From: JADHUC01 sp964617665 | GTDB taxonomy: Bacteria > Planctomycetota > Planctomycetia > Pirellulales > Pirellulaceae | Direction of reading: 5' to 3' | Length of the DNA stretch: 22,324 nucleotides | Assembly (NCBI GenBank): GCA_964617665.1 | Contig: CAZUAH010000210.1 | Location: forward strand, 1 to 22,324 | Shown: positions 1 to 7,805 of the stretch, one piece after another | Numbering within the stretch: the stretch's first letter is position 1 | Layout: each line of letters starts with the position of its first letter | Notes under the pieces: model-generated | Told to the model about the DNA's origin: nothing | Databases searched by the model: none | What the model saw: the letters and a program-made list of their open reading frames with translations, nothing else | Translations under genes and position numbers: made by a program

Positions 1-189
1 TTCTGGGCCGCCTTTGGCCTTCACGAGGGCGACAAGAGTATCGCCCTGAACGACCTCTCCGGCGTCGCGTTGGCGTCAATCCAAGCCCTCAATCAGTCTC
101 TCAAAGAGGAGCTTGCCGGACGCGACGAAATGATCCGGAAGCTCGAAGCTCGTGTGAGACAGCTTGAGTCGCATTTGAGTGACGAGTAG
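1..189 (+). CDS. C-terminal end of an S74-type 'tail fiber domain' protein (5' part outside window)
   Basis: Frame 1 is open from the first base to TAG at 187-189 and gives 62 residues. The visible part reads FGLHEGDKSIALNDLSGVAL and continues with ASIQALNQ, then a charged heptad-like helix ending ESHLSDE. This layout (a short beta segment, a conserved 'D-x-x-G-V-A-L-A-S-I-Q-A-L' helix, then a coiled coil) is typical of the C-terminus of peptidase S74 / intramolecular chaperone domains. Those domains trimerise, cleave themselves and help fold long fibrous surface proteins. Planctomycete genomes often carry large 'tail fiber domain-containing' proteins that are not phage genes. It is the only plus-strand gene seen and converges on the polysaccharide cluster, so it is probably not part of it. 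The family call rests on the last 62 residues only. Confidence 0.6.
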   Translation, partial: FWAAFGLHEGDKSIALNDLSGVALASIQALNQSLKEELAGRDEMIRKLEARVRQLESHLSDE

Positions 190-212
190 ACCGCGCCTTG
201 TTCATAGAATCA

Positions 213-237
213 GAACGCCCGACTTGCTCCGGCGTTC
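213..237. terminator. Possible bidirectional terminator hairpin between convergent genes
   Basis: A perfect 7-bp inverted repeat, GAACGCC (213-219) and GGCGTTC (231-237), encloses an 11-base loop. It lies 24 bases after the plus-strand stop and about 60 bases after the gmd stop on the minus strand. On the plus side it is followed by CTCTTGTTC, which is T-rich but not a clean T-run. The position between convergent genes fits a shared terminator, but the stem is short and the tail weak. Confidence 0.4.
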
Positions 238-297
238 CTCTTGTTCACAATCCACTGTCATCGTCGCACGAGCGTCCAGAGGAATAGCCTCCCACGG

Positions 298-1320
298 TCA
301 TGCAACTTGCCTTTCCTGAAGGGCGCGTTCTCGTTTTGCTGCTTCCCAATCGGAATCAACCATGAGAGAGACGAGTTCCGAGAATGTCGTCTGTGGCTGC
401 CAGCCGAGTTGCTCTCTGGCCTTAGTCGCGTCCCCCAGAAGCAGATCCACTTCGCTGGGACGCAAGTATCGAGGATCAACATCAACGAATTGTTGCCAGG
501 GCAATCCGACTCGCTTGAACGTCAATTCCAAAAATTCTTGCACCGAATGCGTTTCACCAGTTGCGATCGCGAAGTCGTCTGGCTTGTCCTGCTGCAACAT
601 GAGCCACATGGCTTCCACGTAGTCCTTCGCGTATCCCCAATCACGCTTCGCGTCCAAGTTGCCGAGATATAGTTTGGATTGCAGACCCTCGCGGATGCGC
701 GTGGCCGCTCGCGTGATTTTGCGAGTCACGAAGGTCTCGCCGCGTCGTGGCGATTCGTGATTGAATAGAATCCCGTTGCAGGCAAATACATCGTACGCTT
801 CGCGGTAGTTCACGACCTGCCAATAGCTATAGACTTTAGCGCAGGCATAGGGACTGCGGGGATGAAATGGCGTCGTCTCACGCTGCGGTGTTTCCGCGAC
901 CTCGCCAAACATTTCGCTGGAAGACGCCTGATAGAAGCGTATGTCTTTGCGTTTCTGAAGCTGACGTATCGCTTCCAGGAGGCGCAAGGTGCCCAATGCG
1001 TTAACGTCGACGCTGTATTCCGGCTGGTCGAACGAAACGCGAACGTGGCTTTGCGCTGCCAGGTTGTACACCTCGTCCGGTTCTATCGAGCTTATGAGTC
1101 CGCCCAGGCCGGTGCCGTCGGTAAGATCACCATAGTGCAGAACCAGACGGCGATCAGCGTCGTGAAGGTCCTGATAGATTCCGTCGAGTCGCGACGTATT
1201 GAACGTACTGGCTCGACGGATAATCCCGTGGACCTCGTAGCCCTTCTCAAGAAGGAACTCGGCCAGATAGGAGCCGTCTTGTCCCGTGATTCCCGTAATT
1301 AGCGCGCGTCGTCCTGACAT
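298..1320 (-). CDS. gmd: GDP-mannose 4,6-dehydratase
   Basis: This cytoplasmic NADP-dependent short-chain dehydrogenase/reductase turns GDP-D-mannose into GDP-4-keto-6-deoxy-D-mannose, the precursor of GDP-L-fucose and related 6-deoxy sugars. The 340-residue protein has the N-terminal Rossmann motif ALITGITGQDGSYLAEFL (about residues 6-23), the active-site stretch QASSSEMFGE (131-140, with Ser at the usual Thr position, common in this family) and the catalytic pair Tyr158/Lys162 in SPYACAK. It is full length for Gmd. A TTG lies two codons upstream, but ATG at 1320 is preferred because AAGGAAG sits about 9 bases ahead of it. It follows GDP-L-fucose synthase by 30 bases and is the last gene of the cluster. 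The protein ends RQVA, a variant of the tail seen through the cluster. No mannose-1-phosphate guanylyltransferase is in the window, so GDP-mannose must come from elsewhere. Confidence 0.96.
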   Translation of the reverse strand: MSGRRALITGITGQDGSYLAEFLLEKGYEVHGIIRRASTFNTSRLDGIYQDLHDADRRLVLHYGDLTDGTGLGGLISSIEPDEVYNLAAQSHVRVSFDQPEYSVDVNALGTLRLLEAIRQLQKRKDIRFYQASSSEMFGEVAETPQRETTPFHPRSPYACAKVYSYWQVVNYREAYDVFACNGILFNHESPRRGETFVTRKITRAATRIREGLQSKLYLGNLDAKRDWGYAKDYVEAMWLMLQQDKPDDFAIATGETHSVQEFLELTFKRVGLPWQQFVDVDPRYLRPSEVDLLLGDATKAREQLGWQPQTTFSELVSLMVDSDWEAAKRERALQERQVA

Positions 1321-1350
1321 ACTCAATTACTTCCTTTGGTTTGCCGTTGA

Positions 1351-2313
1351 CTAGGCTGCTTGTCGTTGGTACGAGCTGGATCGTACCTGTTCGTACCAAT
1401 GTATCGTTTCGTTCAGGCCAGTTTGCAGAGATGTCTTGGCTCGAAAGCCAAACTCCGCCTGCGCACGTGCTGTATCCAGACAGCGTCGCGGCTGACCATC
1501 TGGTTTTGACGCATCCCAAAAAATCCGGCCTTTGAACCCGCAGAGCTGTTTGATTAGCTGGGCAAGTTCGCGAATAGAAATCTCACTACCGGTTCCCAAA
1601 TTCACGGGCTCTGGCTTGTCGTAGCCATCGACCGCCAAGGCAATGCCTTCCGCTGCATCCCGAACGAACAGAAACTCGCGCGAAGCGCTGCCCGTTCCCC
1701 AGACTTCGACGTGGTCATCACCCTTGTCCCTAGCTTCCAACATCTTGCGAATCAGAGCTGGAATCACATGACTGGTGGCTGGATCAAAATCATCGTGCGG
1801 CCCATACAGGTTGACCGGGAGCAACGTCACTGCGTTCATTCCGTACTGCTGTCGATAGGCCTGCGCCTGAACGATCAGCATCTTCTTCGCCAAACCGTAG
1901 GCAGCGTTGGTCTCTTCGGGATAGCCGTTCCATAGATCGTCCTCGCGGAAAGGAACGGGGGTATGTTTGGGATACGAGCAGATGGTACCCACGCCGACAA
2001 ACTTGCCGATCCCGGCACGCCGCGCTTCTTCGATCAGTTGAATACCCATGATAGCGTTGTCGTAGAAGAACTTGCCGGGATTGAGGCGATTGGCCCCAAT
2101 TCCTCCGACTACTGCCGCTAGATGGACAATCACATCGGGACGTGACTGCAGCAGCAGCGATTGGATCGCATCACGTTCGCGCAAATCATGTTCGGCCGAA
2201 CGCGGGACGATGATTTCCGCCGGCTCGTAGCGGCTTAGCGCGCGACAGACAGCTCGTCCGAGAAACCCCGCACCACCGGTAACAACGATACGATTGCCGG
2301 ATATCCATCCCAT
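1351..2313 (-). CDS. fcl: GDP-L-fucose synthase (3,5-epimerase/4-reductase)
   Basis: It converts GDP-4-keto-6-deoxy-D-mannose to GDP-L-fucose using NADPH, directly after Gmd in the pathway. The 320 residues begin with the Rossmann motif VVTGGAGFLG (10-19). The diagnostic VGTICSYPK stretch supplies catalytic Cys112, with Thr110 at the position of the E. coli Ser. Tyr139/Lys143 in YGLAKK form the SDR pair, and His182 in SHVIPALIRK fits the epimerase acid. The run FREDDLWNGYPEETNAAYGL matches the common bacterial form of this enzyme. ATG at 2313 is preceded by GGGAGGGG at good spacing, a strong ribosome binding site. It sits 30 bases before gmd and 192 bases after the GT4 gene, so the pair may have its own promoter. 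It ends QRQAA, the cluster tail. The symbol wcaG is also used. Confidence 0.95.
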   Translation of the reverse strand: MGWISGNRIVVTGGAGFLGRAVCRALSRYEPAEIIVPRSAEHDLRERDAIQSLLLQSRPDVIVHLAAVVGGIGANRLNPGKFFYDNAIMGIQLIEEARRAGIGKFVGVGTICSYPKHTPVPFREDDLWNGYPEETNAAYGLAKKMLIVQAQAYRQQYGMNAVTLLPVNLYGPHDDFDPATSHVIPALIRKMLEARDKGDDHVEVWGTGSASREFLFVRDAAEGIALAVDGYDKPEPVNLGTGSEISIRELAQLIKQLCGFKGRIFWDASKPDGQPRRCLDTARAQAEFGFRAKTSLQTGLNETIHWYEQVRSSSYQRQAA

Positions 2314-2505
2314 ACGAGTCCCCTCCCTGGTACTCGAGGCTACGAAAGTGCTAGCAGGATGCGTATGCGAGGCGCGGAGATTCGCTCATTTGCGTCCGTA
2401 TGTCAAGCCGAAATCCTGAGGCGGTGGTATGCGGCATGCGTTCGGTGCTACGTGTACCTATCACTTGCATGGTCCCCACATACAATTCGAGGTGTGTTAC
2501 CCGCC
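2314..2505 (-). other. 192-base gap with a long inverted repeat and a lone TTGACA
   Basis: This is the second-largest gap inside the cluster. A perfect 10-bp inverted repeat, CCTGAGGCGG at 2415-2424 and CCGCCTCAGG at 2501-2510, has one arm overlapping the stop codon of the upstream GT4 gene. On the minus strand the distal arm is followed by ATTTCGGCTTGACA. The TTGACA (2401-2406) is a perfect -35 hexamer, but the best match 17 bases on is only GAATCT, a poor -10. The gap may end the upstream transcript and start a fcl-gmd transcript; neither is certain. Confidence 0.3.
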
Positions 2506-3663
2506 TCAGGCCACAGCGCGGATGCGCTCCCGTGTTTCACTGTCCTGTTTCGACAACTCACCAAATAGTTGATGAAACTGACGACCACAATTCGACCAGC
2601 GGAATTGCTGAATCCATGCCCCGCCGAGGCGCACCAGTTCCTCGCGCAATGCGGGTTGGCTGGCGATGGACAATGCCGCGTCTGCAAAGGCTGTGGGCGA
2701 TCCGGGTCTGACGAGAAGCCCCGCGTTGCCGACACTTTCGGGCATCGAAGTGCAATTGGCGACAACGGGCGGACAACTATGAGCCATCGCCTCCAGGGGA
2801 ACCATCGCAAACGATTCCAGTTGGCTGGTGGCCAGAAGACAGAGTCCATTGCGAAACAAGCCCGCTAGGCGACCGCGATCACAGTATCCGTGCCAGTCGA
2901 TTCGGTCCGCGACGCCAAGTTCCACGGCCAGTCGTCGAATGCCCTCGAATGCACCCTGGTTGACGCCGCCAGCAACGTCCAAACGCCATGGAACGTGTGG
3001 TTCACGACGAACCAATTCTGCCAGCGTACGTACCATGGTTTCGTTGTCTTTGTGTGGCTGAGGGCTCGTAAGGGCGACCAGACGGCGTGATCGGGAGCCA
3101 CTTCCGCCGGTCGGCAAACACTCGCCGAGCCAACTGTCCGGGAGACCGATATAGACGACGTGAGGATTCCGGGCTGGCCGTCCAAGCAACTTCTCCGCCG
3201 CATCTTTGAGAAAACTCGATTCAAACACGTTGGCGTCGGCGCGGTCGAGCGCTTTTTGGGCGGCGCGATCCCGCGTCGCCTCGGCAAACACGTTAAGAGG
3301 GTTCTTCGACCGGTACTGCCTGGAAAATCGCCGCAAGTTGTTGTGGTACACGACCTGAGGACAAGCGACGTTGTGCAGTAAATGATTGAATGTCAACAGC
3401 ACGTCCGTGCCCTCGGCGCGCAGCCGCTTGCCTAAGCAGAGATTCTGCCATGCGAAGGAAACCCCGGCATTCCTGCCCGTCATGTATTCATCGATCCTGA
3501 CGGCGCACTGCAACTTCAGAAGCGCTTCCCGTGTCCGGGGTGAACTCGTCAGGACGGACAGTTCGAGATCACGAGATGCGTGACGCAAACCGCGCACCAA
3601 GCCCAACAGCACAGTCAACACGCCACCGTGCTTGATCGGCAAAGCATTGATCGCAATCTTCAT
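2506..3663 (-). CDS. GT4-family glycosyltransferase (GT-B fold)
   Basis: This is a retaining glycosyltransferase, probably adding one sugar to the lipid-linked repeat on the cytoplasmic face. The N-terminus MKIAINALPIKHGGVLTVLL is the typical GT-B start with a glycine-rich loop. The C-terminal donor domain begins near RRLVALTSPQPHKDNETM and contains ESFAMVPLEAMAHSCPPVVA, the E-x7-E motif of GT4 enzymes, followed by a G-N-A-G-L-L-V-R-P-G segment. An in-frame ATG lies at 3687, but ATG at 3663 is preferred: it overlaps the deacetylase stop as ATGA, has GAGGT 7 bases upstream, and gives the canonical start (385 residues). The overlap implies coupled translation with the deacetylase. The acceptor and donor sugars cannot be told from sequence. 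It ends IRAVA, a form of the cluster tail. Confidence 0.9.
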   Translation of the reverse strand: MKIAINALPIKHGGVLTVLLGLVRGLRHASRDLELSVLTSSPRTREALLKLQCAVRIDEYMTGRNAGVSFAWQNLCLGKRLRAEGTDVLLTFNHLLHNVACPQVVYHNNLRRFSRQYRSKNPLNVFAEATRDRAAQKALDRADANVFESSFLKDAAEKLLGRPARNPHVVYIGLPDSWLGECLPTGGSGSRSRRLVALTSPQPHKDNETMVRTLAELVRREPHVPWRLDVAGGVNQGAFEGIRRLAVELGVADRIDWHGYCDRGRLAGLFRNGLCLLATSQLESFAMVPLEAMAHSCPPVVANCTSMPESVGNAGLLVRPGSPTAFADAALSIASQPALREELVRLGGAWIQQFRWSNCGRQFHQLFGELSKQDSETRERIRAVA

Positions 3664-4589
3664 TCGTGAGACCTCATTGCGAGCCATTCCGACGGCCAGG
3701 AGTCTTTCGGTTTCAATGGTCGACGGGCCGACTGGTCGAGAAAGTAGAGTATATGCGATAACGGCCAGCGGACCTCGATCGTGTCTCGCTTCAGGCAGAC
3801 CTGCCGGCTGGGAGTCGAGCCGTCACCGGCATGCGAGCCCCGCTCGACCGATGCGCAGGAACGGTAACCGCAATCGAACACGATCGGTACGACCTCGGGA
3901 CGAATGTGATGGAAACGCCCATACGGCCAGGCAAAATGTTCGACCGATCCCAGCCGCCGCGAAAGCACATCGTAAGATTTACTGATCTCGTCCTGCGCCT
4001 CCATCTGCGATACCGTTGCCAGATCAACGTGTCCCATCGTGTGTCCGCCGATGTCGTGCCCGTTGGATCGTAGCCAGTCCAGATCATCCCACGTCATAAA
4101 CTCGACCGGCGGCAACCGCAATCGTTCGTGGCAGAAGCGGCAGATCGTATTGTGGTCTGTTTCTCCTATGACGGGCGGACAAATGAAGAAGCAGCCGCGC
4201 GCGCCGAATCTCCCCATGATTTCAGCGGCCGTCCGACAGCACTTCAGACCGTCATCGAAGCTGAACGTAAGATATGCGTCGTCGATGTCACCGGATAGTA
4301 TCCGATCTACTGCTTCGTCGTAGCCAATGAATCGATAAGTCTCCTGCAGCCTAGACAAGAGCCTGCAAAAGGCCGAACCTTCGTCCGGGAACACATGATG
4401 AAGCGCCACAATCTGTACATGCGGCGCCGGCGACTTGCGCTCACTCGCCAGCCTAGCGCCGAGAGAGAGCACGTCGAGCGCCACATGGCGTACACGATCA
4501 CGCACCGTTCGTGGTCGCAGATCGGCCGCGCGGTTCACCCAGTGCGGGGCACGCGGCATTTCGGCGGTAACAGATTCTCCTTTGACCAT
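3660..4589 (-). CDS. Polysaccharide deacetylase (CE4 / NodB family)
   Basis: This CE4 metal-dependent deacetylase removes acetyl groups from N-acetylated sugars. The 309 residues show motif 1 as LTFSFDDG (107-114, with the metal-binding Asp pair 112-113), motif 2 as GGHTMGH (181-187, giving the HxxxH metal ligands His183 and His187) and motif 3 as FAWPYG (219-224). No signal peptide or membrane helix is visible, which suggests it acts on a cytoplasmic intermediate, as do deacetylases in some exosortase-linked polysaccharide loci. ATG at 4589 follows AAAAGGAG with short spacing; Met11 is an alternative. The stop overlaps the GT4 start by ATGA. It ends MRSHE, so it is the only apparently cytoplasmic cluster protein with no trace of the RxAA-type tail. 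Confidence 0.9.
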   Translation of the reverse strand: MVKGESVTAEMPRAPHWVNRAADLRPRTVRDRVRHVALDVLSLGARLASERKSPAPHVQIVALHHVFPDEGSAFCRLLSRLQETYRFIGYDEAVDRILSGDIDDAYLTFSFDDGLKCCRTAAEIMGRFGARGCFFICPPVIGETDHNTICRFCHERLRLPPVEFMTWDDLDWLRSNGHDIGGHTMGHVDLATVSQMEAQDEISKSYDVLSRRLGSVEHFAWPYGRFHHIRPEVVPIVFDCGYRSCASVERGSHAGDGSTPSRQVCLKRDTIEVRWPLSHILYFLDQSARRPLKPKDSWPSEWLAMRSHE

Positions 4590-4619
4590 GGTGCTCCTTT
4601 TGTGGTTCTCTCCTGCGGC

Positions 4620-5954
4620 TCAAGCGGTCGGTTCCGTCGGTGAGAGATGTGCCGTACACAGGTCTCCGGATTCGACTTCCGGCAATGACGCCTCCTCCTC
4701 CGGTTTCGCGACGAGGGAGTCGACGGACATGAAGAAACACGGGACAAGAACCGTCAAAAAGGCCCACGTATATGTCGGGTAGTAGATGACTTCGTTCACG
4801 AATCCGTGCGCTAGTTGTCCCAGGGACATTGCGACTAAGACACTTGTTAGCAGCGGATCGATCGGTACCCGGCGAGGCTCCCACCAGGCGCAGACTGCAC
4901 GCCAGCAGCCGTACAACTGGACTGAAAACAGTGGAATAGCCAGAGACAATCCGCCAAGATAAAGCACCACGATGTAGGCGTTGTGCGCGTTCTCTTCGGT
5001 GTCGATCGCGTCGAGCCCGCTTGTGAACAGCAGACCGGACAGCGGGCGTTGTCTCACTTCCTCGAGCATGGCCCGCCAGTATTCTATGCGATCCAGACCC
5101 CGGTCCATTCGCTCGAAACTGGTGTCTTCCGAAACGCCGGCGACCGCGATGAGGCCGACCACCAGAACGCCTGTGGCCAATACACCAAAGATTGGGCGGC
5201 GAAACAAAGCAAACAGACTTGGCATCGCAAAGAGTGCAAACAGAAACATCGCAGCACGGCTTACCGTTATTACCACCTGACCGAAGGCAAGGGCCGTGAT
5301 CAGAACACAGCAAGACCGTGCCATGGAGGACTTGCATGTCTGCGACAGGTACAGACCCAAACCGGCTGTGACTGCGAACATCACGCCGATCTGGTTTGGA
5401 TTGCAGCCATACGGATAGAACCGGCCAAAGCCCTGGTGGATAGCCGACATGGGATCGAGCATCAACGGCGAAAAGGTGATCAAGCACGAGATTCCCAGAC
5501 CCGTGAAAAGGGCGAATAGAATCTCTCGCAGTGAATGTTCATCCGTTACCGTCCGCGCTGTTTGCACGGCGGCAAACACGAGGGCCAGCCACTGCAGTTG
5601 CACGACGACCGCCAGCGTGCGATCCGCGGCGCCCCGCACATAGACAATCAACGCCGCAGCGACAATCAGCCACACGTATGCAGAAAGAGGAGTTCGAATT
5701 CGATTTCCAGGTCGTGACATAGCGCCGATTGCGACCAGAACGAACGTACCCCCCCCGCAAACCTTGCAGAGACTGGCGGCTGGCCCGATTTCCGGCAAGC
5801 GGCCAATGGTTAGTACGACCGGCATGAGCACCAACGCGGCAGGCAACTGAATGCGGCGTGGCATGAACAGGAACACCACAAAGAACGCCGCAACCGCAGC
5901 CACCAACGACAGCGGGTCGCCCACAGTTTCCAGGTGTTCCGCGATTCGGTCCAT
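4620..5954 (-). CDS. O-antigen polymerase/ligase-like membrane protein (Wzy_C), first of two
   Basis: This multi-pass inner-membrane protein probably polymerises lipid-linked repeats on the periplasmic side, or ligates the finished chain. Of 444 residues, most form about 10-12 hydrophobic segments. A conserved loop GFGRFYPYGCNPNQIGVMFA (about 175-194), SRAAMFLF (232 on) and ENAHNAYIVVLYLGG (321-335, with His324-Asn325) match the O-antigen ligase/Wzy_C layout, whose periplasmic loop carries essential Arg and His residues. A short acidic tail follows (EPEEEASLPEVES-like region, 415-435). ATG at 5954 has only a weak AAAGAA upstream. Gaps are 34 bases to the sulfotransferase before it and 30 bases to the deacetylase after it. 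A second Wzy-like protein lies at 15475-18399. Which one polymerises and which one ligates is open. Confidence 0.85.
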   Translation of the reverse strand: MDRIAEHLETVGDPLSLVAAVAAFFVVFLFMPRRIQLPAALVLMPVVLTIGRLPEIGPAASLCKVCGGGTFVLVAIGAMSRPGNRIRTPLSAYVWLIVAAALIVYVRGAADRTLAVVVQLQWLALVFAAVQTARTVTDEHSLREILFALFTGLGISCLITFSPLMLDPMSAIHQGFGRFYPYGCNPNQIGVMFAVTAGLGLYLSQTCKSSMARSCCVLITALAFGQVVITVSRAAMFLFALFAMPSLFALFRRPIFGVLATGVLVVGLIAVAGVSEDTSFERMDRGLDRIEYWRAMLEEVRQRPLSGLLFTSGLDAIDTEENAHNAYIVVLYLGGLSLAIPLFSVQLYGCWRAVCAWWEPRRVPIDPLLTSVLVAMSLGQLAHGFVNEVIYYPTYTWAFLTVLVPCFFMSVDSLVAKPEEEASLPEVESGDLCTAHLSPTEPTA

Positions 5955-5988
5955 CGATCGTTCTTTCGACTGCGAACTTCCTATTGAT

Positions 5989-6819
5989 CTACGCCGCTCG
6001 GGCTACGTACCAGTTTCGTGTCTGTTCGTACCCGGCGGCGACAAGCTGCTCGCCGCAATAATGGTCAAAGATCTCGGCTGCTTCGCGGCCAAAGTGCTTC
6101 CGCCAGCTGCCGGCCGTACCGCTGCGCAGAAATGATGACCGATCTTCATTACCCCGAGGGCGTCCGGATTGTGCCTTGAACGAAAACTTGTCCGCCGTCA
6201 CCCGAATTCGGGCGGGATCGATCGTCTCGTCCGTTAGTGGACAGACTGCGGTGGCGAGTGTTTCGTTGGGTCGAAGCAGGAGCTCTTCAAATCGCACGAA
6301 CGGAACGTCGTTTCGTCCGCAATCAAGAAACCTCGCCACATGCTGGCCCCAATTCATGCCGCGCGACGCGTGCGGACGCTTCATCTGATTCTCGATGAAC
6401 GCAGGCAGGTTCTCTGCAACCGACTCCTTGTTTCGAAGGCCGGGAAACCATCGCTTTTGACGCGACGTTAGTGTCGGCCGGTCACCGCTCGGGATCGACC
6501 GTGCGAGGTGGAAATAGAGCGAGGCCATCACGTCGCGGCCATCGCGAATCACGTAGACGCAACGTCTGAACCCTGGCGAAACCGCCTGATGCCCGTGAAC
6601 GACCGCTGGACAGCCGACGGGCAGAATCGAGAGTCGTGGGTAAGGCAGTTGTAGCACGTCCGCGACCATTTGCGTGACCCAAGTTGTTCCCGATTTGGGA
6701 AACCCGGTCACGTACACCAGAGGTACGGCGTTGGGGAACCATCTTCCCAACGCCCATGTCACGCGGTGCGATGCTGCGATCAGCAATCGGTATTTTGTCA
6801 TCCGTGCAGCCGGATCCAC
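5989..6819 (-). CDS. Sulfotransferase 1 (PAPS-dependent)
   Basis: It transfers sulfate from PAPS, probably to a sugar hydroxyl of the polymer or its precursor. The 276 residues carry the 5'-phosphosulfate loop GFPKSGTTWV (39-48, Lys42 binding phosphate) and the 3'-phosphate motif YVIRDGRDVMAS (89-100, Arg92 and Ser100), both at the expected spacing for the Sulfotransfer_1 fold. GTG at 6819 is preferred over ATG at 6801 because AAGGAG lies 6 bases ahead of it. It is 20 bases after the acyltransferase gene and 34 before the Wzy-like gene. The P-loop differs clearly from those of the other two sulfotransferases here (GAMKSGT and GAPRSGT), so it probably has a different acceptor. It ends YVARAA, the cluster tail. 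Confidence 0.92.
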   Translation of the reverse strand: MDPAARMTKYRLLIAASHRVTWALGRWFPNAVPLVYVTGFPKSGTTWVTQMVADVLQLPYPRLSILPVGCPAVVHGHQAVSPGFRRCVYVIRDGRDVMASLYFHLARSIPSGDRPTLTSRQKRWFPGLRNKESVAENLPAFIENQMKRPHASRGMNWGQHVARFLDCGRNDVPFVRFEELLLRPNETLATAVCPLTDETIDPARIRVTADKFSFKAQSGRPRGNEDRSSFLRSGTAGSWRKHFGREAAEIFDHYCGEQLVAAGYEQTRNWYVARAA

Positions 6820-6839
6820 TTGACAACTCCTTGGGGCGA

Positions 6840-7784
6840 CTAGCCCGCCGCCCTTGCGAACATGTCACGAAATCCTCGGACCATCCGCATGCGACGGCTA
6901 TAGCCGCGTATTGTGAAATACGGTCGGGGTATGCCACCGAAACTGCGGACAAAACGCTCGATGGGTTCGACCATCGATCCTTCAAAGTCAAACGTCCGAG
7001 TTATGGTCGACGCAAACCGGATTGCCTCGTGCATCAAGAGACTCATTGCCCCGCTGTTACGCGTTTCGAAGTCAGCGCCGCCGACCAAGTAGTAGGCCGA
7101 CAACTCGTCCCAGACCAAGTACAATGCGGCGTGTACCTTTCCTTCTGCATCCTGTGCGAAAAAGCATCGCCTGGCATTCTGTGCCACGCACGCCTCGTCC
7201 AGGCGTGCTAGAAACTCGAGCGAATACGGAGGTCGCCGACCCCATCGCTGGAAGCTCTTCTTCGTTAGCTGGTACAAAACGTCAAGCCCAAGATCCGAGC
7301 GCACGGTAACCCGATTGGCTGCCTTGCGGATTTGACGGCGGACGTTTTCCTGATAGCCCTTCCACACATCGTCCAGATCCTGCAAGTCTTGAAGCACATA
7401 GGTGTAGCTAACCGACGACTCGAAGCCCCGCCAATGAAACGGTAGCCAATTCTGCATGCTGTAATGCCATTTGTGGCAGAAGTAGTCGAACGGCGGCAGT
7501 TGATCGATGAGAGCCGTCAGCCATTCCTTTTCTTGTCCGATTCTTCTCGGCAACTTTCTATCCGAAGGAGATAGCCACGGTCCAAGGCCATGAGTCAGAC
7601 GCGGCATGGCGATTTGCCGCAAGCCGCGGCGGCGCGTTGCCACGATGGGCATGCTCGCACGCACGCGACCGTTGTCGACGACTTCGAGAATTTGCCATTG
7701 CCCGGGCGCCACGGCTTCAAGCCACCACGGGCGTTGAAAGATGCAGTTTACACCACCTTGGGCTGGTTTGGGGTCGTCAACCAT
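6840..7784 (-). CDS. GNAT-fold acyltransferase (BioF2-like / FemAB-like)
   Basis: This 314-residue protein looks like the double-GNAT-fold family Acetyltransf_6 (BioF2-like, distantly FemAB). Typical features are the early FQRPWWLEAVAPGQW, the central SYTYVLQDLQDLDDVWKGY leading into VRRQIRKAANR, and the late GAMSLLMHEAIRFASTI followed by FDFEGSMVEPIERFVRSFGG. Proteins of this kind are frequent in bacterial exopolysaccharide loci, where they are thought to transfer acyl or aminoacyl groups; the donor is not known here. ATG at 7784 follows AAGGTGAGG by 5 bases, a good ribosome binding site. It starts 21 bases after the flippase-methyltransferase gene. It ends ARAAG: the RAA tail with one extra glycine. 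Confidence 0.82.
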   Translation of the reverse strand: MVDDPKPAQGGVNCIFQRPWWLEAVAPGQWQILEVVDNGRVRASMPIVATRRRGLRQIAMPRLTHGLGPWLSPSDRKLPRRIGQEKEWLTALIDQLPPFDYFCHKWHYSMQNWLPFHWRGFESSVSYTYVLQDLQDLDDVWKGYQENVRRQIRKAANRVTVRSDLGLDVLYQLTKKSFQRWGRRPPYSLEFLARLDEACVAQNARRCFFAQDAEGKVHAALYLVWDELSAYYLVGGADFETRNSGAMSLLMHEAIRFASTITRTFDFEGSMVEPIERFVRSFGGIPRPYFTIRGYSRRMRMVRGFRDMFARAAG

Positions 7785-7805
7785 CGGAGCCTCACCTTGA
7801 AATGC

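Noticed and set aside
4498..5487. A 329-codon open frame on the minus strand inside the Wzy-like gene
   Set aside because: It overlaps the Wzy-like and deacetylase genes in another frame, is Arg/Ser-rich with no recognisable motif, and is explained by the GC-biased codons of the real genes.
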